The notes under the pieces are model-generated. The model saw only the letters and a program-made list of their open reading frames with translations, had not been told where the DNA came from and did not search any database. A stretch of DNA of 64,000 nucleotides from Haloglomus litoreum (lineage in GTDB: Archaea; Halobacteriota; Halobacteria; Halobacteriales; Haloarculaceae), in contig NZ_CP119988.1 of NCBI RefSeq assembly GCF_029338515.1, positions 1,178,001 through 1,242,000 on the forward strand, given 5' to 3'. Of the stretch, positions 8,504 to 16,480 are shown piece after piece. Within the stretch, counting starts at the first letter, position 1. The number at the start of each line of letters is the position of its first letter. A program made the position numbers and the translations under genes.

Positions 8504-9378
8504 TGCCCGAGCGTCCGTCTCGCGAGGGGTTCGGCACCAGCCTCACCGAGCTGTTCCCGGGCGGTGCCCCAGTCGGCGAGGTCACCGCGCCCCGCCGACT
8601 GCTCCGCCATCTCGCCGACCTGGGCCAGCGGTTCGATAGCCACAGCGAGGCGATTCACATCGGGTGGAGTGAGCACGGCCTCTCGGCGTACGCCTCGAAC
8701 GCGGGCAACTACCTCGCCTGCCTGATTCACGTCCCGGAGCACCGGTGTGGCGTGCCGACCAGTGGCCGCGTCGGCACCGTCGCGGTCGAGGGCGAGGACC
8801 TCGGCACGCTCGCCTCGATGGCCCGGCGCCGCACCACCGACCAGGAGGGTGTCAGCACCCGCCTGGAATTCGGCGACGAGGCTCTCTCGGTCCGAACGAC
8901 CGACTCACAGTACGGCGGCACGATGCCGGCAGTGGCACGAACTGACGGCCAGCGTGCCGACTTCGCTCGTATCGCCGGCGAGGCCAGCGAGCGGGCGATC
9001 GTCTCGGTGTACGATCTCGGGTACCAGCGGACCCAGGCTGAGCAGGCAGCCGAGGCGGTCACGCGTGCTGTTCTCGTCACCGATGGTCGCGGCGCTCGGC
9101 TCGGTATCTGGGACAGCGATGACGAGCAGCTGGTCGAGACGGATATCGACGGCAGTGCCAGCGAGCCCGCGCTGGCCGCCTACCAGCACGAGCCCATCGG
9201 CGAGTTGCTCGACCTCGTCCCGACCGGCAAGCGGGCCCGCCAGTACTGGTACTGGGATGACTCGCATCCCCTGCTGGCCTGGGGATTCGATGAGCATATC
9301 CAGGTCGTCGCGACGGTCGCACCGCTGCTGGAGTTGCCGGACGGGACGCTGGAGGGCCTGGCCGGGGGTGAGGCGTGA
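8503..9378 (+). CDS. putative divergent PCNA-like sliding clamp
   Basis: 291 residues. Not a close match to the chromosomal clamp, but the order of blocks resembles archaeal PCNA. AIHIGWSEHGLSAYASNAGN would be the first strand-turn set, TVAVEGEDLGTLASMAR the helix after the first half, and TRLEFGDEALSVRT the following hairpin. YQHEPIGELLDLVPTG resembles the PCNA motif YLKDM-KAIP, and HPLLAWGFDEHI followed by VATVAPLLE resembles the C-terminal strand ending in LAPR. This is inference from motif order; a structure prediction is needed. The context, an operon with a methyltransferase and zinc-ribbon and winged-helix proteins, suits an element-encoded replication factor. Confidence 0.5.
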   Translation: MPERPSREGFGTSLTELFPGGAPVGEVTAPRRLLRHLADLGQRFDSHSEAIHIGWSEHGLSAYASNAGNYLACLIHVPEHRCGVPTSGRVGTVAVEGEDLGTLASMARRRTTDQEGVSTRLEFGDEALSVRTTDSQYGGTMPAVARTDGQRADFARIAGEASERAIVSVYDLGYQRTQAEQAAEAVTRAVLVTDGRGARLGIWDSDDEQLVETDIDGSASEPALAAYQHEPIGELLDLVPTGKRARQYWYWDDSHPLLAWGFDEHIQVVATVAPLLELPDGTLEGLAGGEA

Positions 9379-10223
9379 TGGCGCTGAGTGCGTTCCCGTA
9401 TGTCGGCGGGAAGACGCGGCTCGTCGACTGGGTGACCGACCACCTGCCCAACCACACCACGTACGTCGAGCCCTTCGGCGGCAGCGCGGCGGTCCTGCTG
9501 AACAAGCCCCGGAGTGCGATCGAGGTCTACAACGACCTGGACCGGGACCTCGTCCAGTTCTTCGAGGTCGCCCGCGACCGGCCCGAGGAGCTCATCCAGT
9601 GGGCCCGCCGGACGCCGTTCAGCGAAGAGCTCCACGCCGAGTATGTCCAGGACTTCTACGAGGGCGAGCGGCCCGACGACCCGATCGCACGAGCGGGCCG
9701 GTTCCTCTTCCTGCGGTACAGCCAGTTCGGTGGGAAGTACAACAGCCCGCGGGGCTTCAAGCGGGATTCGATTGCGACGCTCTCGAGCGAGGCCTCAGCG
9801 TGGGCGAACGTCCCCGAGCACATCGAGGCGACCTGCGAGCGGCTGCAGGGCGTCTCGATTCAGCACAACTCCTTCCGAGCCGTCATCGAGCGGTACGATT
9901 CCCCGAGTACGGTCTTCTACTGTGACCCGCCGTATCTCGACAAGGAGCGCACCTACCGTGTCGATGGCTTCGAACACGCGGGGCTCGCGGAGGCACTGAC
10001 GGATATCGAGGGGTACGGGCTGGTCTCGTATACCGACCGGCCCGAGGACCTGTACACGGACTGGGAGGAAGTCACCCGCGAATACAACCACGACAGCGGG
10101 AAGGACGACGGCCGCACGAAGGAAGTCACCGAGCGGCTACTCTGTAACTTCGACCCCGAGTACGCGCCCACGTTCGTCGACGCCAGCCAGCAGACCCTGA
10201 CGGAGGTGTCGCCTGATGCGTGA
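9375..10223 (+). CDS. D12-class N6-adenine DNA methyltransferase (Dam-like)
   Basis: 282 residues, typical for the Dam/DpnM group. It transfers methyl from SAM to adenine N6 in a short DNA site. Motif I is present as FPYVGGKTRL near residue 6, followed by YVEPFGGSAAVLLNK and NDLDRDLVQFF; the catalytic motif IV is DPPY at about residue 184, in TVFYCDPPYLDKER. No restriction partner overlaps it; it starts inside the end of the PCNA-like gene (4-nt overlap). Such orphan methylases in haloarchaeal viruses and plasmids often protect the element DNA. Recognition site unknown. Confidence 0.92.
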   Translation: MMALSAFPYVGGKTRLVDWVTDHLPNHTTYVEPFGGSAAVLLNKPRSAIEVYNDLDRDLVQFFEVARDRPEELIQWARRTPFSEELHAEYVQDFYEGERPDDPIARAGRFLFLRYSQFGGKYNSPRGFKRDSIATLSSEASAWANVPEHIEATCERLQGVSIQHNSFRAVIERYDSPSTVFYCDPPYLDKERTYRVDGFEHAGLAEALTDIEGYGLVSYTDRPEDLYTDWEEVTREYNHDSGKDDGRTKEVTERLLCNFDPEYAPTFVDASQQTLTEVSPDA

Positions 10224-10884
10224 CTGGCGCGAGCCGCGGTTCACCAGCGACCGCGAGGGGAATGCCGAGACGCCCTGCCCGGTCTGCGACGGGGTTTCGG
10301 ACTTCGTGTATCGCTGTTCCGAGTGTGGCGCCGACCTGTGTGCGGACTACGGTGGGGGCACCGAGGACCTCGCGACGGCTCGAGACGAGCCCGCGCGCTT
10401 CCTGGACGTCTCGCTCGAGCGCGGGGCCTACGTCGACGAGCCCGAGGCCATGCCGCCAAAGCAGAAGCTCCAGCAACGCATCCGCGGGCTCCGGACCGTC
10501 GAACAGGTCCAGCGGTACCTCGAGGCGGAGCTCGCACTTGAGCGGCCCGAGTGCCCGCGGCAGGCCGTCATCGGCGCGCTCAATCGCCAGAAGGCTGCGC
10601 TCGAAGGTGACGATTCAACGACCGGCGAGACGGCCGCCAGTCCGTCGCTGAACACGTCGGACACGAGCGCAGCCCGTCAGTCGGCTGCCACCGATGGCGG
10701 TACGACGCCGGCGAGCAGCGATTCATGGCCCAGCCTGTGTGCGCACGCCCCCGACGCGGACTACGCGATCGACGCAGCCGCCGGCGAGCGCGTCCTCTGG
10801 TGTCGTGCGTGTGCGGATTACGTCGCGCGGGTCGATGCGGACGGGGCGGTGATCGAGCGCGCCGCGCCCGAGGGTGGTGGCTGA
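10216..10884 (+). CDS. zinc-ribbon protein with two cysteine clusters
   Basis: 222 residues. The N-terminus holds CPVCDGVSDFVYRCSECGADLC (two CxxC pairs plus a further Cys), a probable zinc ribbon. The middle is low-complexity, rich in S, T and A (about residues 135-175). The C-terminus has a second cluster around SLCAH and WCRACADYV. Such proteins are usually DNA- or RNA-binding adaptors, but no specific family is recognised. It overlaps the methyltransferase by 8 nt and is coupled to the next gene by TGATGG. Function inferred only from context. Confidence 0.65.
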   Translation: MRDWREPRFTSDREGNAETPCPVCDGVSDFVYRCSECGADLCADYGGGTEDLATARDEPARFLDVSLERGAYVDEPEAMPPKQKLQQRIRGLRTVEQVQRYLEAELALERPECPRQAVIGALNRQKAALEGDDSTTGETAASPSLNTSDTSAARQSAATDGGTTPASSDSWPSLCAHAPDADYAIDAAAGERVLWCRACADYVARVDADGAVIERAAPEGGG

Positions 10885-12515
10885 TGGCGCTGGTCGAGAC
10901 GGCGCCGCACGAAGTGAAGGGTCACCTCGTCTACACCGAGCACGGTGCCGACCCGTACTGGCTGCTCGGCAAGCTCCTCATCGAGGGGCTGGGTGGCTAC
11001 GCCGGGAACGTGGAGGTCCCCGTCGACGGGGAGACCTGGGAGGTCATGATGACCGACACCGACGGCGGGCTCGCACCCCGCGAGGAGGATCCCGTCGACG
11101 AGCCGCTCAAGGAGTGGCAAATCAAAGCCCGCGGCGCCGGCGAGCACAACCGCCGCAAGGTCACGTTCGAGGTCAAGCCCCGGTGGAGCGGGCTCGAGGC
11201 CTACGAGAGCGGGAAACAGGTCTCCACGCCGTTCGACCACGACGACGGGCCGGACGAGGGCGTCGCCGTGCACGCCCAGGGGTCGAATCTGGAGCCCGAC
11301 GCGTACCCCGGGCTGCTGTGGGAGTTCGTCCAGAGGCTTGCCGACGAGGCTGGGATGGATGTGAGCCCGCACTACTTCTCGGCGCTGCACGAGTGGTCGA
11401 GCATCTACGAGTACGAGCGCTACGTCCGGGTCCGCCGCGGGATGGCGAAGAAGTACATCTCGAACGACGGCATCATGCGGCGGCTGCTGATGCTCTGTGC
11501 CGACGAGCGCGGGTCGAAGGCCGAGCTCAAGATCGACAACGAGGACGTCGTCGGGTACAACCACCGGCTCATTCTGCCTCGAGGCGATGCCCAGCGACTC
11601 ATCGATGGGCACACCGCCGGGAAGCAGCTCAAGCACTACCATCCGAAGCACGTCCGGGACTCCGAGGATGAAGGCGCCGCCGAGGATCCGCTGTACCATC
11701 CGAAGGTCGGGGCGCTCGCCCGGAAGTCGCTCGACGGGTCGGCGTGGTCGTGGGGCGAGCGGGATGCCCTGCGGGACGAGCTCGAGGAGCTCATCCTCAA
11801 CACGCTGCGCTGGTCGGGGATCCCGGTGAAGCCGGATGCGACGACGTTCATCGCCGACGACCATTTCACGCCCCAGGCGACCGATGGCGATGTCCGGCTG
11901 TACGACGACCCGACGCCCCAGATCGAGGCCGAGCAGGAGGCGCTGGTGGTGACGGCGCTCCGGTCGATGACCGACGCCGACGCCGACCTCCTCGAGCAGC
12001 TCGTCGCACGTGGTGAGGGGCAGGACTACCGCCAGCTGGCCGACGGCGCCGGGCGGTCGATCTCGACGTTGTATCGCGCGCTCGAGCGGATGGGTGGCAT
12101 CCTCGAGAGCGACGGCGGCGAGATTCGGTTCGGCTCCCGGAAGCTCGCCGAGCGGGTCAAGGCCATCGTCGAGTCCGCCGAGCACCACATTCGGAATGCG
12201 ACGAGTCGGGCGGCCCAGCTGGTCGCGATGGACGAGCGCCGCGCCGAGTCGAGCGCCTTCCAGGAGTGGCTCAACGAGTACGCCGTCGAGGTCCTGCAGC
12301 GGAACCACGAGGGCCGGGTCCGGGTTCGGATCGACACCGTGCTCTCGGACCTGCAGGCCGACCACTACCCCACCGTCTCACAGGCACTGCTCGAGGGCTA
12401 CTCGGCCTGGGTCCAGGACGGCCACGACGCCGCGGCGTTCCGCAACATGCTCGTCGACTGGAAGAACCGCGGTCAGTCGATGACCTCGAAGGCCGGGAAG
12501 TTCCTCGCTGAGTGA
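10884..12515 (+). CDS. large winged-helix protein, possible element replication or maintenance protein
   Basis: 543 residues, last gene of the six-gene operon. The first 360 residues are not recognised; they include a segment with KVTFEVKPRW and HPKHVRDSED. Residues about 370-450 look like a winged-helix domain: LLEQLVARGEGQDYRQLADG, then STLYRALERMGGI and EIRFGSRKL. The C-terminus is helical. Similar large proteins with a C-terminal helix-turn-helix recur in haloarchaeal integrated elements, and the hairpin-rich DNA directly downstream (12584-12707) could be its target. A role as replication initiator or partition protein is a guess from position; there is no visible catalytic motif. Confidence 0.6.
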   Translation: MALVETAPHEVKGHLVYTEHGADPYWLLGKLLIEGLGGYAGNVEVPVDGETWEVMMTDTDGGLAPREEDPVDEPLKEWQIKARGAGEHNRRKVTFEVKPRWSGLEAYESGKQVSTPFDHDDGPDEGVAVHAQGSNLEPDAYPGLLWEFVQRLADEAGMDVSPHYFSALHEWSSIYEYERYVRVRRGMAKKYISNDGIMRRLLMLCADERGSKAELKIDNEDVVGYNHRLILPRGDAQRLIDGHTAGKQLKHYHPKHVRDSEDEGAAEDPLYHPKVGALARKSLDGSAWSWGERDALRDELEELILNTLRWSGIPVKPDATTFIADDHFTPQATDGDVRLYDDPTPQIEAEQEALVVTALRSMTDADADLLEQLVARGEGQDYRQLADGAGRSISTLYRALERMGGILESDGGEIRFGSRKLAERVKAIVESAEHHIRNATSRAAQLVAMDERRAESSAFQEWLNEYAVEVLQRNHEGRVRVRIDTVLSDLQADHYPTVSQALLEGYSAWVQDGHDAAAFRNMLVDWKNRGQSMTSKAGKFLAE

Positions 12516-12583
12516 CGGCTCGGTAGTGGCAACGCTGCGTCTTTGGCCATTTCATTTAAATACTGACTACTCATTCGCCCAAT

Positions 12584-12707
12584 TGCACCTGTTCAGGTGC
12601 ATCCCCCCAACCCCCCCACCCCGCTTTTCACCACCCTGTAGCCGCGCTGCTCGGTCGGGGCTGTTCCCGCCGGGCGGGAAAACCCCCTTAGGGAGTGTGC
12701 CTAAGGG
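12584..12707. repeat. cluster of three hairpins in 377-bp non-coding segment (possible terminator or origin)
   Basis: Between the left operon and dptF (12516-12892) there is no gene, but three inverted repeats lie within 124 bp: tgcacct-gttc-aggtgca at 12584-12601; ttcccgc-cgg-gcgggaa at 12664-12680, followed by aaa; and cccttagg-gagtgtg-cctaaggg at 12685-12707. A C-rich run (12601-12625) separates the first from the others. One hairpin could end the operon; three in a row, next to a putative replication operon, could also be an origin or protein-binding region. The sequence does not decide between these. Confidence 0.6.
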
Positions 12708-12892
12708 CACTGGCTGGAAACCATACCCCGCACCGCTCAGCAAACTTCGGCTGTCTTCTACTACTGCAGTCTAGCTCTGTTCTGTGCTATTACTGTAAGC
12801 CTGGACATCAGATCGAAACCTGGGTAAGGGGCCTTCTGACCTCCGATCTCAGCAATATCTGATCAAAAACCATGTGAGGGCGATCGGGTTGT

Positions 12893-12906
12893 GGTTTTAT
12901 TGTGAC
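12893..12906 (+). promoter_or_regulatory. TATA-type promoter of dptFGH
   Basis: ggttttattgtgac starts 34 nt before the dptF ATG. Its TTTTAT box lies at leaderless distance. Nearly the same 14-mer (13 of 14 identical) occurs at 59120-59133, at the same distance before mcrB. Confidence 0.55.
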
Positions 12907-12926
12907 TCGTTGCCAGCACCCAGAAG

Positions 12927-15047
12927 ATGGACCGACGGGAGGAGGTGGTGTTCAATGCGCTCTTGGACTACTGCCAGCGCACCAACACAGAGACGGTGTC
13001 ACAAGTCGATGTGCATAACGTCGGGCTCCCAGCGTTGGAGGATGCCTATCCTGACGTTGATGCCTATGGTAGTCAACTCAAATCAGCAGTTCAGACGCTG
13101 ATCAAGGAGGACGCTCTCGAAGTAACACCAGATAATGAGTATCGGCTGTCTGCCGATGCTGTCGAGCACACTGCTGAGCAGCCAACGCAAACCGCGACAT
13201 CAACAAGAGAGCAATCAGAGACAGACGAGGCTAAAACGCCGACTGCAACCGAAACGAGCGGCGGGCCGACGCAGAAGCCACAGAACGAGACGAAGGCTCC
13301 ACCCTCTTCAGACGAACCCTCCGAGCTGGAGACGAAGTCACTGTATGAGCTTCTCCGGTCATGCCAGATGGGGGAAGCGGGGGCGATTGTCGGCGGGCAC
13401 ATTGACAAAAACGAGCTTCGAAAGGAGCTGTATATAGAGACGGCTGAAGACGACCTCCTCCGAGAGTTCTTTGTCGAAAACTACGCGAGAGACGGGAAAC
13501 ATCTCGTGATCACTGGCAGCGCAGGTGATGGGAAGAGCGCGCTGCTCTCACGAGCTTTCAAAGAGGCACAGTCGACCGACGTTGATCTGGAACCGGAGCA
13601 TATCCACATGGACGCAACCGCGTCCCGTGGGAAGCATCAGACGTACGACGATACCCTTGCTGACTTTCTCGACGCGGTTTCGAAATGTCTCGATCAAGAA
13701 GCTGGGCCGCGAACCGGGCTCGCGATCAATCTGGGACTTGCAATCGATTTCTTCGAACGGCAGGGATACAAATCTGAATACGGCCAAGTCTGGGAGGCGA
13801 TTGATGCCTGTCGAAATGAACCCCGATACGAGACTGATCAGGTAACTGTCCTGAACCTTGGCCACAGGTCGACGTACTCGACCGCCCCTGACGAACTCGG
13901 CAAGGGGCTCCTGTCGAAGATTGTGGAGAAATTCGCCTTTGATGACCCCGCGAGCCCGTTCTACCACGCCTACCAGCAAGCTAACGACCGCTGTCCCGCC
14001 GTTGATCACTGCCCTCTCCACTATAATGCTCGCCAGTTCACGGATCCAGAGATCAGAGAAGAAGTGGTCGAACTCATCGCTGCAACTGGTCTGATCAACA
14101 ATATCTATCTGAACCCGCGGATGATTCTGGATCTCGTTTCTAAGATTATTGTCCCAGAATCGATGCAGCCGGTGCCTGATACCGATAATGAATGCCCTGT
14201 CGGCCGGTCGGCGAACTACGGCCGACAATTCGATCCGGATGTTGTAATCTGGAACGCGCTATTCGAACGTCTTGGCACCCACGAGGACGGAAACCGTGGG
14301 CTGCTTGATCCGGCAGCCCAGGCTGAGAAGGCGACTGATGAAGAGATCCTTAGCTGGGGAGCCGGCCCGAGTGCCCTGAATCAGGCGCTTGATGATACCC
14401 CAGCACTGGAAGGCAAGCCGCTCGAAGCTCGTGCCAGAACCGCCCTGAGGAAAGAATACGTCTCTGGTGAATCAAACGTCCGTACGGCGCGGGACTGGTC
14501 GTGGTTTCAGGAATTCACTGGCGCCCTCACATTCTTTGATCCTCCGCAGGACAGATCTGGCGACCCGTACAAACAAGACGCCAGCAGTGCCGTCACGACC
14601 GTGACGAAGGCGCTCAAGGGGTGGACTGGACGATCCGACGAGACCGATGACTGGATCGAATTCGTGGACGGAGTTCAGGGAGATTACAAATTCCTCTCGA
14701 AGTGGGAGAAACCAACGCCCAGTCTTGAAGCCTCGAAGTCTCAAACCCAGACGGAGACGATACCCGGGCAGCTTTGGATTGTGCTTCAGCCAGGGGGAGA
14801 GACGCTCGAGATCCCCGTCCCGATCACATTCGGATTGTACTTGCTGATGAAACGAATCAGCCGAGGATACAGACCCAATTCGCGTGATCTGGAGCGCTCG
14901 GAGGGCATCCGACTTATCCAATCCCGGCTGTCCGAATTCACTGACAAGAAAGATACGGTCCGTATTGAGAATAAGTCAGATGAGACGGTCCTCCGGCTCG
15001 AGCGCGACGCGTTCGAAACGATTCAGGTTCGTTCAGGTGAGCTGTAA
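12927..15047 (+). CDS. dptF: DptF-like P-loop ATPase of phosphorothioation-dependent restriction
   Basis: 706 residues. The N-terminal 75 residues look like a winged helix (QTLIKEDALEVTPDNEYRL), then comes a T/E/P-rich linker (about 80-140), then the conserved part. Walker A is GSAGDGKS at residues 197-204, followed by HMDATASRGKHQTYDDTL, which matches the DptF pattern of a DATxS box soon after the P-loop. With the next two genes it makes the DptF-G-H set, the restriction arm of Dnd systems that cut DNA lacking phosphorothioate marks. The winged-helix extension makes it longer than bacterial DptF. A related archaeal PT-dependent module (Pbe) is an alternative name. ATG at 12927 fits the promoter at 12893. 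Confidence 0.8.
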   Translation: MDRREEVVFNALLDYCQRTNTETVSQVDVHNVGLPALEDAYPDVDAYGSQLKSAVQTLIKEDALEVTPDNEYRLSADAVEHTAEQPTQTATSTREQSETDEAKTPTATETSGGPTQKPQNETKAPPSSDEPSELETKSLYELLRSCQMGEAGAIVGGHIDKNELRKELYIETAEDDLLREFFVENYARDGKHLVITGSAGDGKSALLSRAFKEAQSTDVDLEPEHIHMDATASRGKHQTYDDTLADFLDAVSKCLDQEAGPRTGLAINLGLAIDFFERQGYKSEYGQVWEAIDACRNEPRYETDQVTVLNLGHRSTYSTAPDELGKGLLSKIVEKFAFDDPASPFYHAYQQANDRCPAVDHCPLHYNARQFTDPEIREEVVELIAATGLINNIYLNPRMILDLVSKIIVPESMQPVPDTDNECPVGRSANYGRQFDPDVVIWNALFERLGTHEDGNRGLLDPAAQAEKATDEEILSWGAGPSALNQALDDTPALEGKPLEARARTALRKEYVSGESNVRTARDWSWFQEFTGALTFFDPPQDRSGDPYKQDASSAVTTVTKALKGWTGRSDETDDWIEFVDGVQGDYKFLSKWEKPTPSLEASKSQTQTETIPGQLWIVLQPGGETLEIPVPITFGLYLLMKRISRGYRPNSRDLERSEGIRLIQSRLSEFTDKKDTVRIENKSDETVLRLERDAFETIQVRSGEL

Positions 15048-15049
15048 GT

Positions 15050-16480
15050 ATGTCACTGGAACAAGATTCGACACCGGATTTCAAGGACTCGGTCAATCGG
15101 GTCCTTGAGGAGGCGTTTTTCCCCACATCCCCAGCAGCGACTCTCAGGGAGTCGATTTTCTCGGAGATTCTAGCTGGCGTACTCGGGGCCTCCCCTTCGA
15201 CTGAAGATCTCGATGAACTCAGAGAGGCGATGGAGGCACATGAGGCCGTGCCAGATGAAGCGACAGCAGAGCAAATTTGGGAGGTGTTTGAGGCGTCATA
15301 TACTACCACTGGCGAACGCGGCGCACGAGGCAAGAAGGCTAAACGGTACGTTCTGCCTTTCCACCCTTCTATAGCGAAGGCAATCAAGCCCAAGGAGACG
15401 CGCAACTGGGGGAAATGGTACCGGATGTTGATGACGGAGACGGATCCGGTGGCCCTCAACACGTCACTGCATGACTCCTTTGTCACTCGTTTAGAGGAAA
15501 TGGAGGCCTCGAATCTGTTCGAGCAGATCTTCATTGATGCTGCACACGAACTTCAGCCTGGCACTGCCAGCCAACAGGCGGATCCGGATCCGATCAAGCC
15601 ATACGTAGCATCTTGCGCGACCCGATTTCAGGAGGATCTTCGAGTCTGGTTGGATGACGAGTACGACTCCCCAACGAACTGGCTCCAGTCGACCAAGGAT
15701 CTGTTTTGTTTCCACTTCATGATGTACTATCTTCAGCTCTCAATCAATCTCCGAGCAGAATTCCAGGCAGCTGCCGATGGAGAGTTGGAAACATTCGAAC
15801 CGAGAATTAGAGAGATCTACTTCGGACTATGGGACGAGCGGGCGACTCATGATCGCCGATTCTCCAAGGAGTGGCGGGAACGCGACGACCAGGGGCTTGA
15901 GCGGTTCGTCTATGACTCGTGGGGACGTCTGGCTGCTCTACGTCTAATCAATGACGCTATCCCGGAGTCACAGACCTCTGCTGAGCAGCCTGTCTATACT
16001 CTCTCCGAAGCCGTGGAGGAACTCTCGGAGACACAACAACAGCAGTGCGCCGCTGAAATCGCTACTTTCGCAAACTTCGAGGATTCCGGGACGATGGACC
16101 TCCCGACAGCAGCTGTCCGGTTGGTTCATGCCGTTCGTCGGTATTACGAATCCCGCTCGAAATCGAATCAGACGCCCATCAGCATGGGTGTCAATGTGAT
16201 TCGACAGCTGGGCGAAGGCCAAGATCGCCGGTACTACAGAACACAGCGGAAGGTTGGGCCAACACTTCGTCTTAATCGGAGTGCGCTACGGTTTTTCGCT
16301 CGACTATTCGCCTCGGGACAGGACGACAAGCACTACGAACAGTTCCTCGACTACTTGCGGCAACGGGGCATCTACCTCGACTCACAGTCGCAGAATGTTG
16401 CGCTCGAGGAACTAGACGAGATGGGGCTCATCGACCGACAGAGTGACAGCGGAGGTTCAGTTTATGTCAGGGCAATTTGA
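15050..16480 (+). CDS. dptG: DptG-like protein of phosphorothioation-dependent restriction
   Basis: 476 residues, starting 2 nt after dptF. Mostly helical. The family is recognised from the C-terminus, where bacterial DptG proteins have a short winged-helix-like region ending in a KSDSGDAxYV motif; here it is RQRGIYLDSQSQN, then LEELDEMGLIDRQSDSGG and SVYVRAI. An upstream block, FHFMMYYLQLSINL, also fits. The biochemical role of DptG is not established; it is thought to form a complex with DptF and DptH. Its 3' end overlaps the dptH start by 17 nt, so all three proteins come from one transcript. Confidence 0.78.
   Translation: MSLEQDSTPDFKDSVNRVLEEAFFPTSPAATLRESIFSEILAGVLGASPSTEDLDELREAMEAHEAVPDEATAEQIWEVFEASYTTTGERGARGKKAKRYVLPFHPSIAKAIKPKETRNWGKWYRMLMTETDPVALNTSLHDSFVTRLEEMEASNLFEQIFIDAAHELQPGTASQQADPDPIKPYVASCATRFQEDLRVWLDDEYDSPTNWLQSTKDLFCFHFMMYYLQLSINLRAEFQAAADGELETFEPRIREIYFGLWDERATHDRRFSKEWRERDDQGLERFVYDSWGRLAALRLINDAIPESQTSAEQPVYTLSEAVEELSETQQQQCAAEIATFANFEDSGTMDLPTAAVRLVHAVRRYYESRSKSNQTPISMGVNVIRQLGEGQDRRYYRTQRKVGPTLRLNRSALRFFARLFASGQDDKHYEQFLDYLRQRGIYLDSQSQNVALEELDEMGLIDRQSDSGGSVYVRAI
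16451..16456 (+). promoter_or_regulatory. Shine-Dalgarno site fixing the dptH start
   Basis: GGAGGT at 16451-16456, 7 nt before the ATG at 16464. It argues against the upstream in-frame GTG at 16443 and shows that this internal operon gene is translated from a leadered site. Confidence 0.6.

Noticed and set aside
8063-12515. Left operon considered as a BREX or type I restriction module because of the DNA methylase
   Set aside because: No PglZ, BrxC, HsdR or HsdS-like protein; the methylase is a small D12 type without a nuclease partner.
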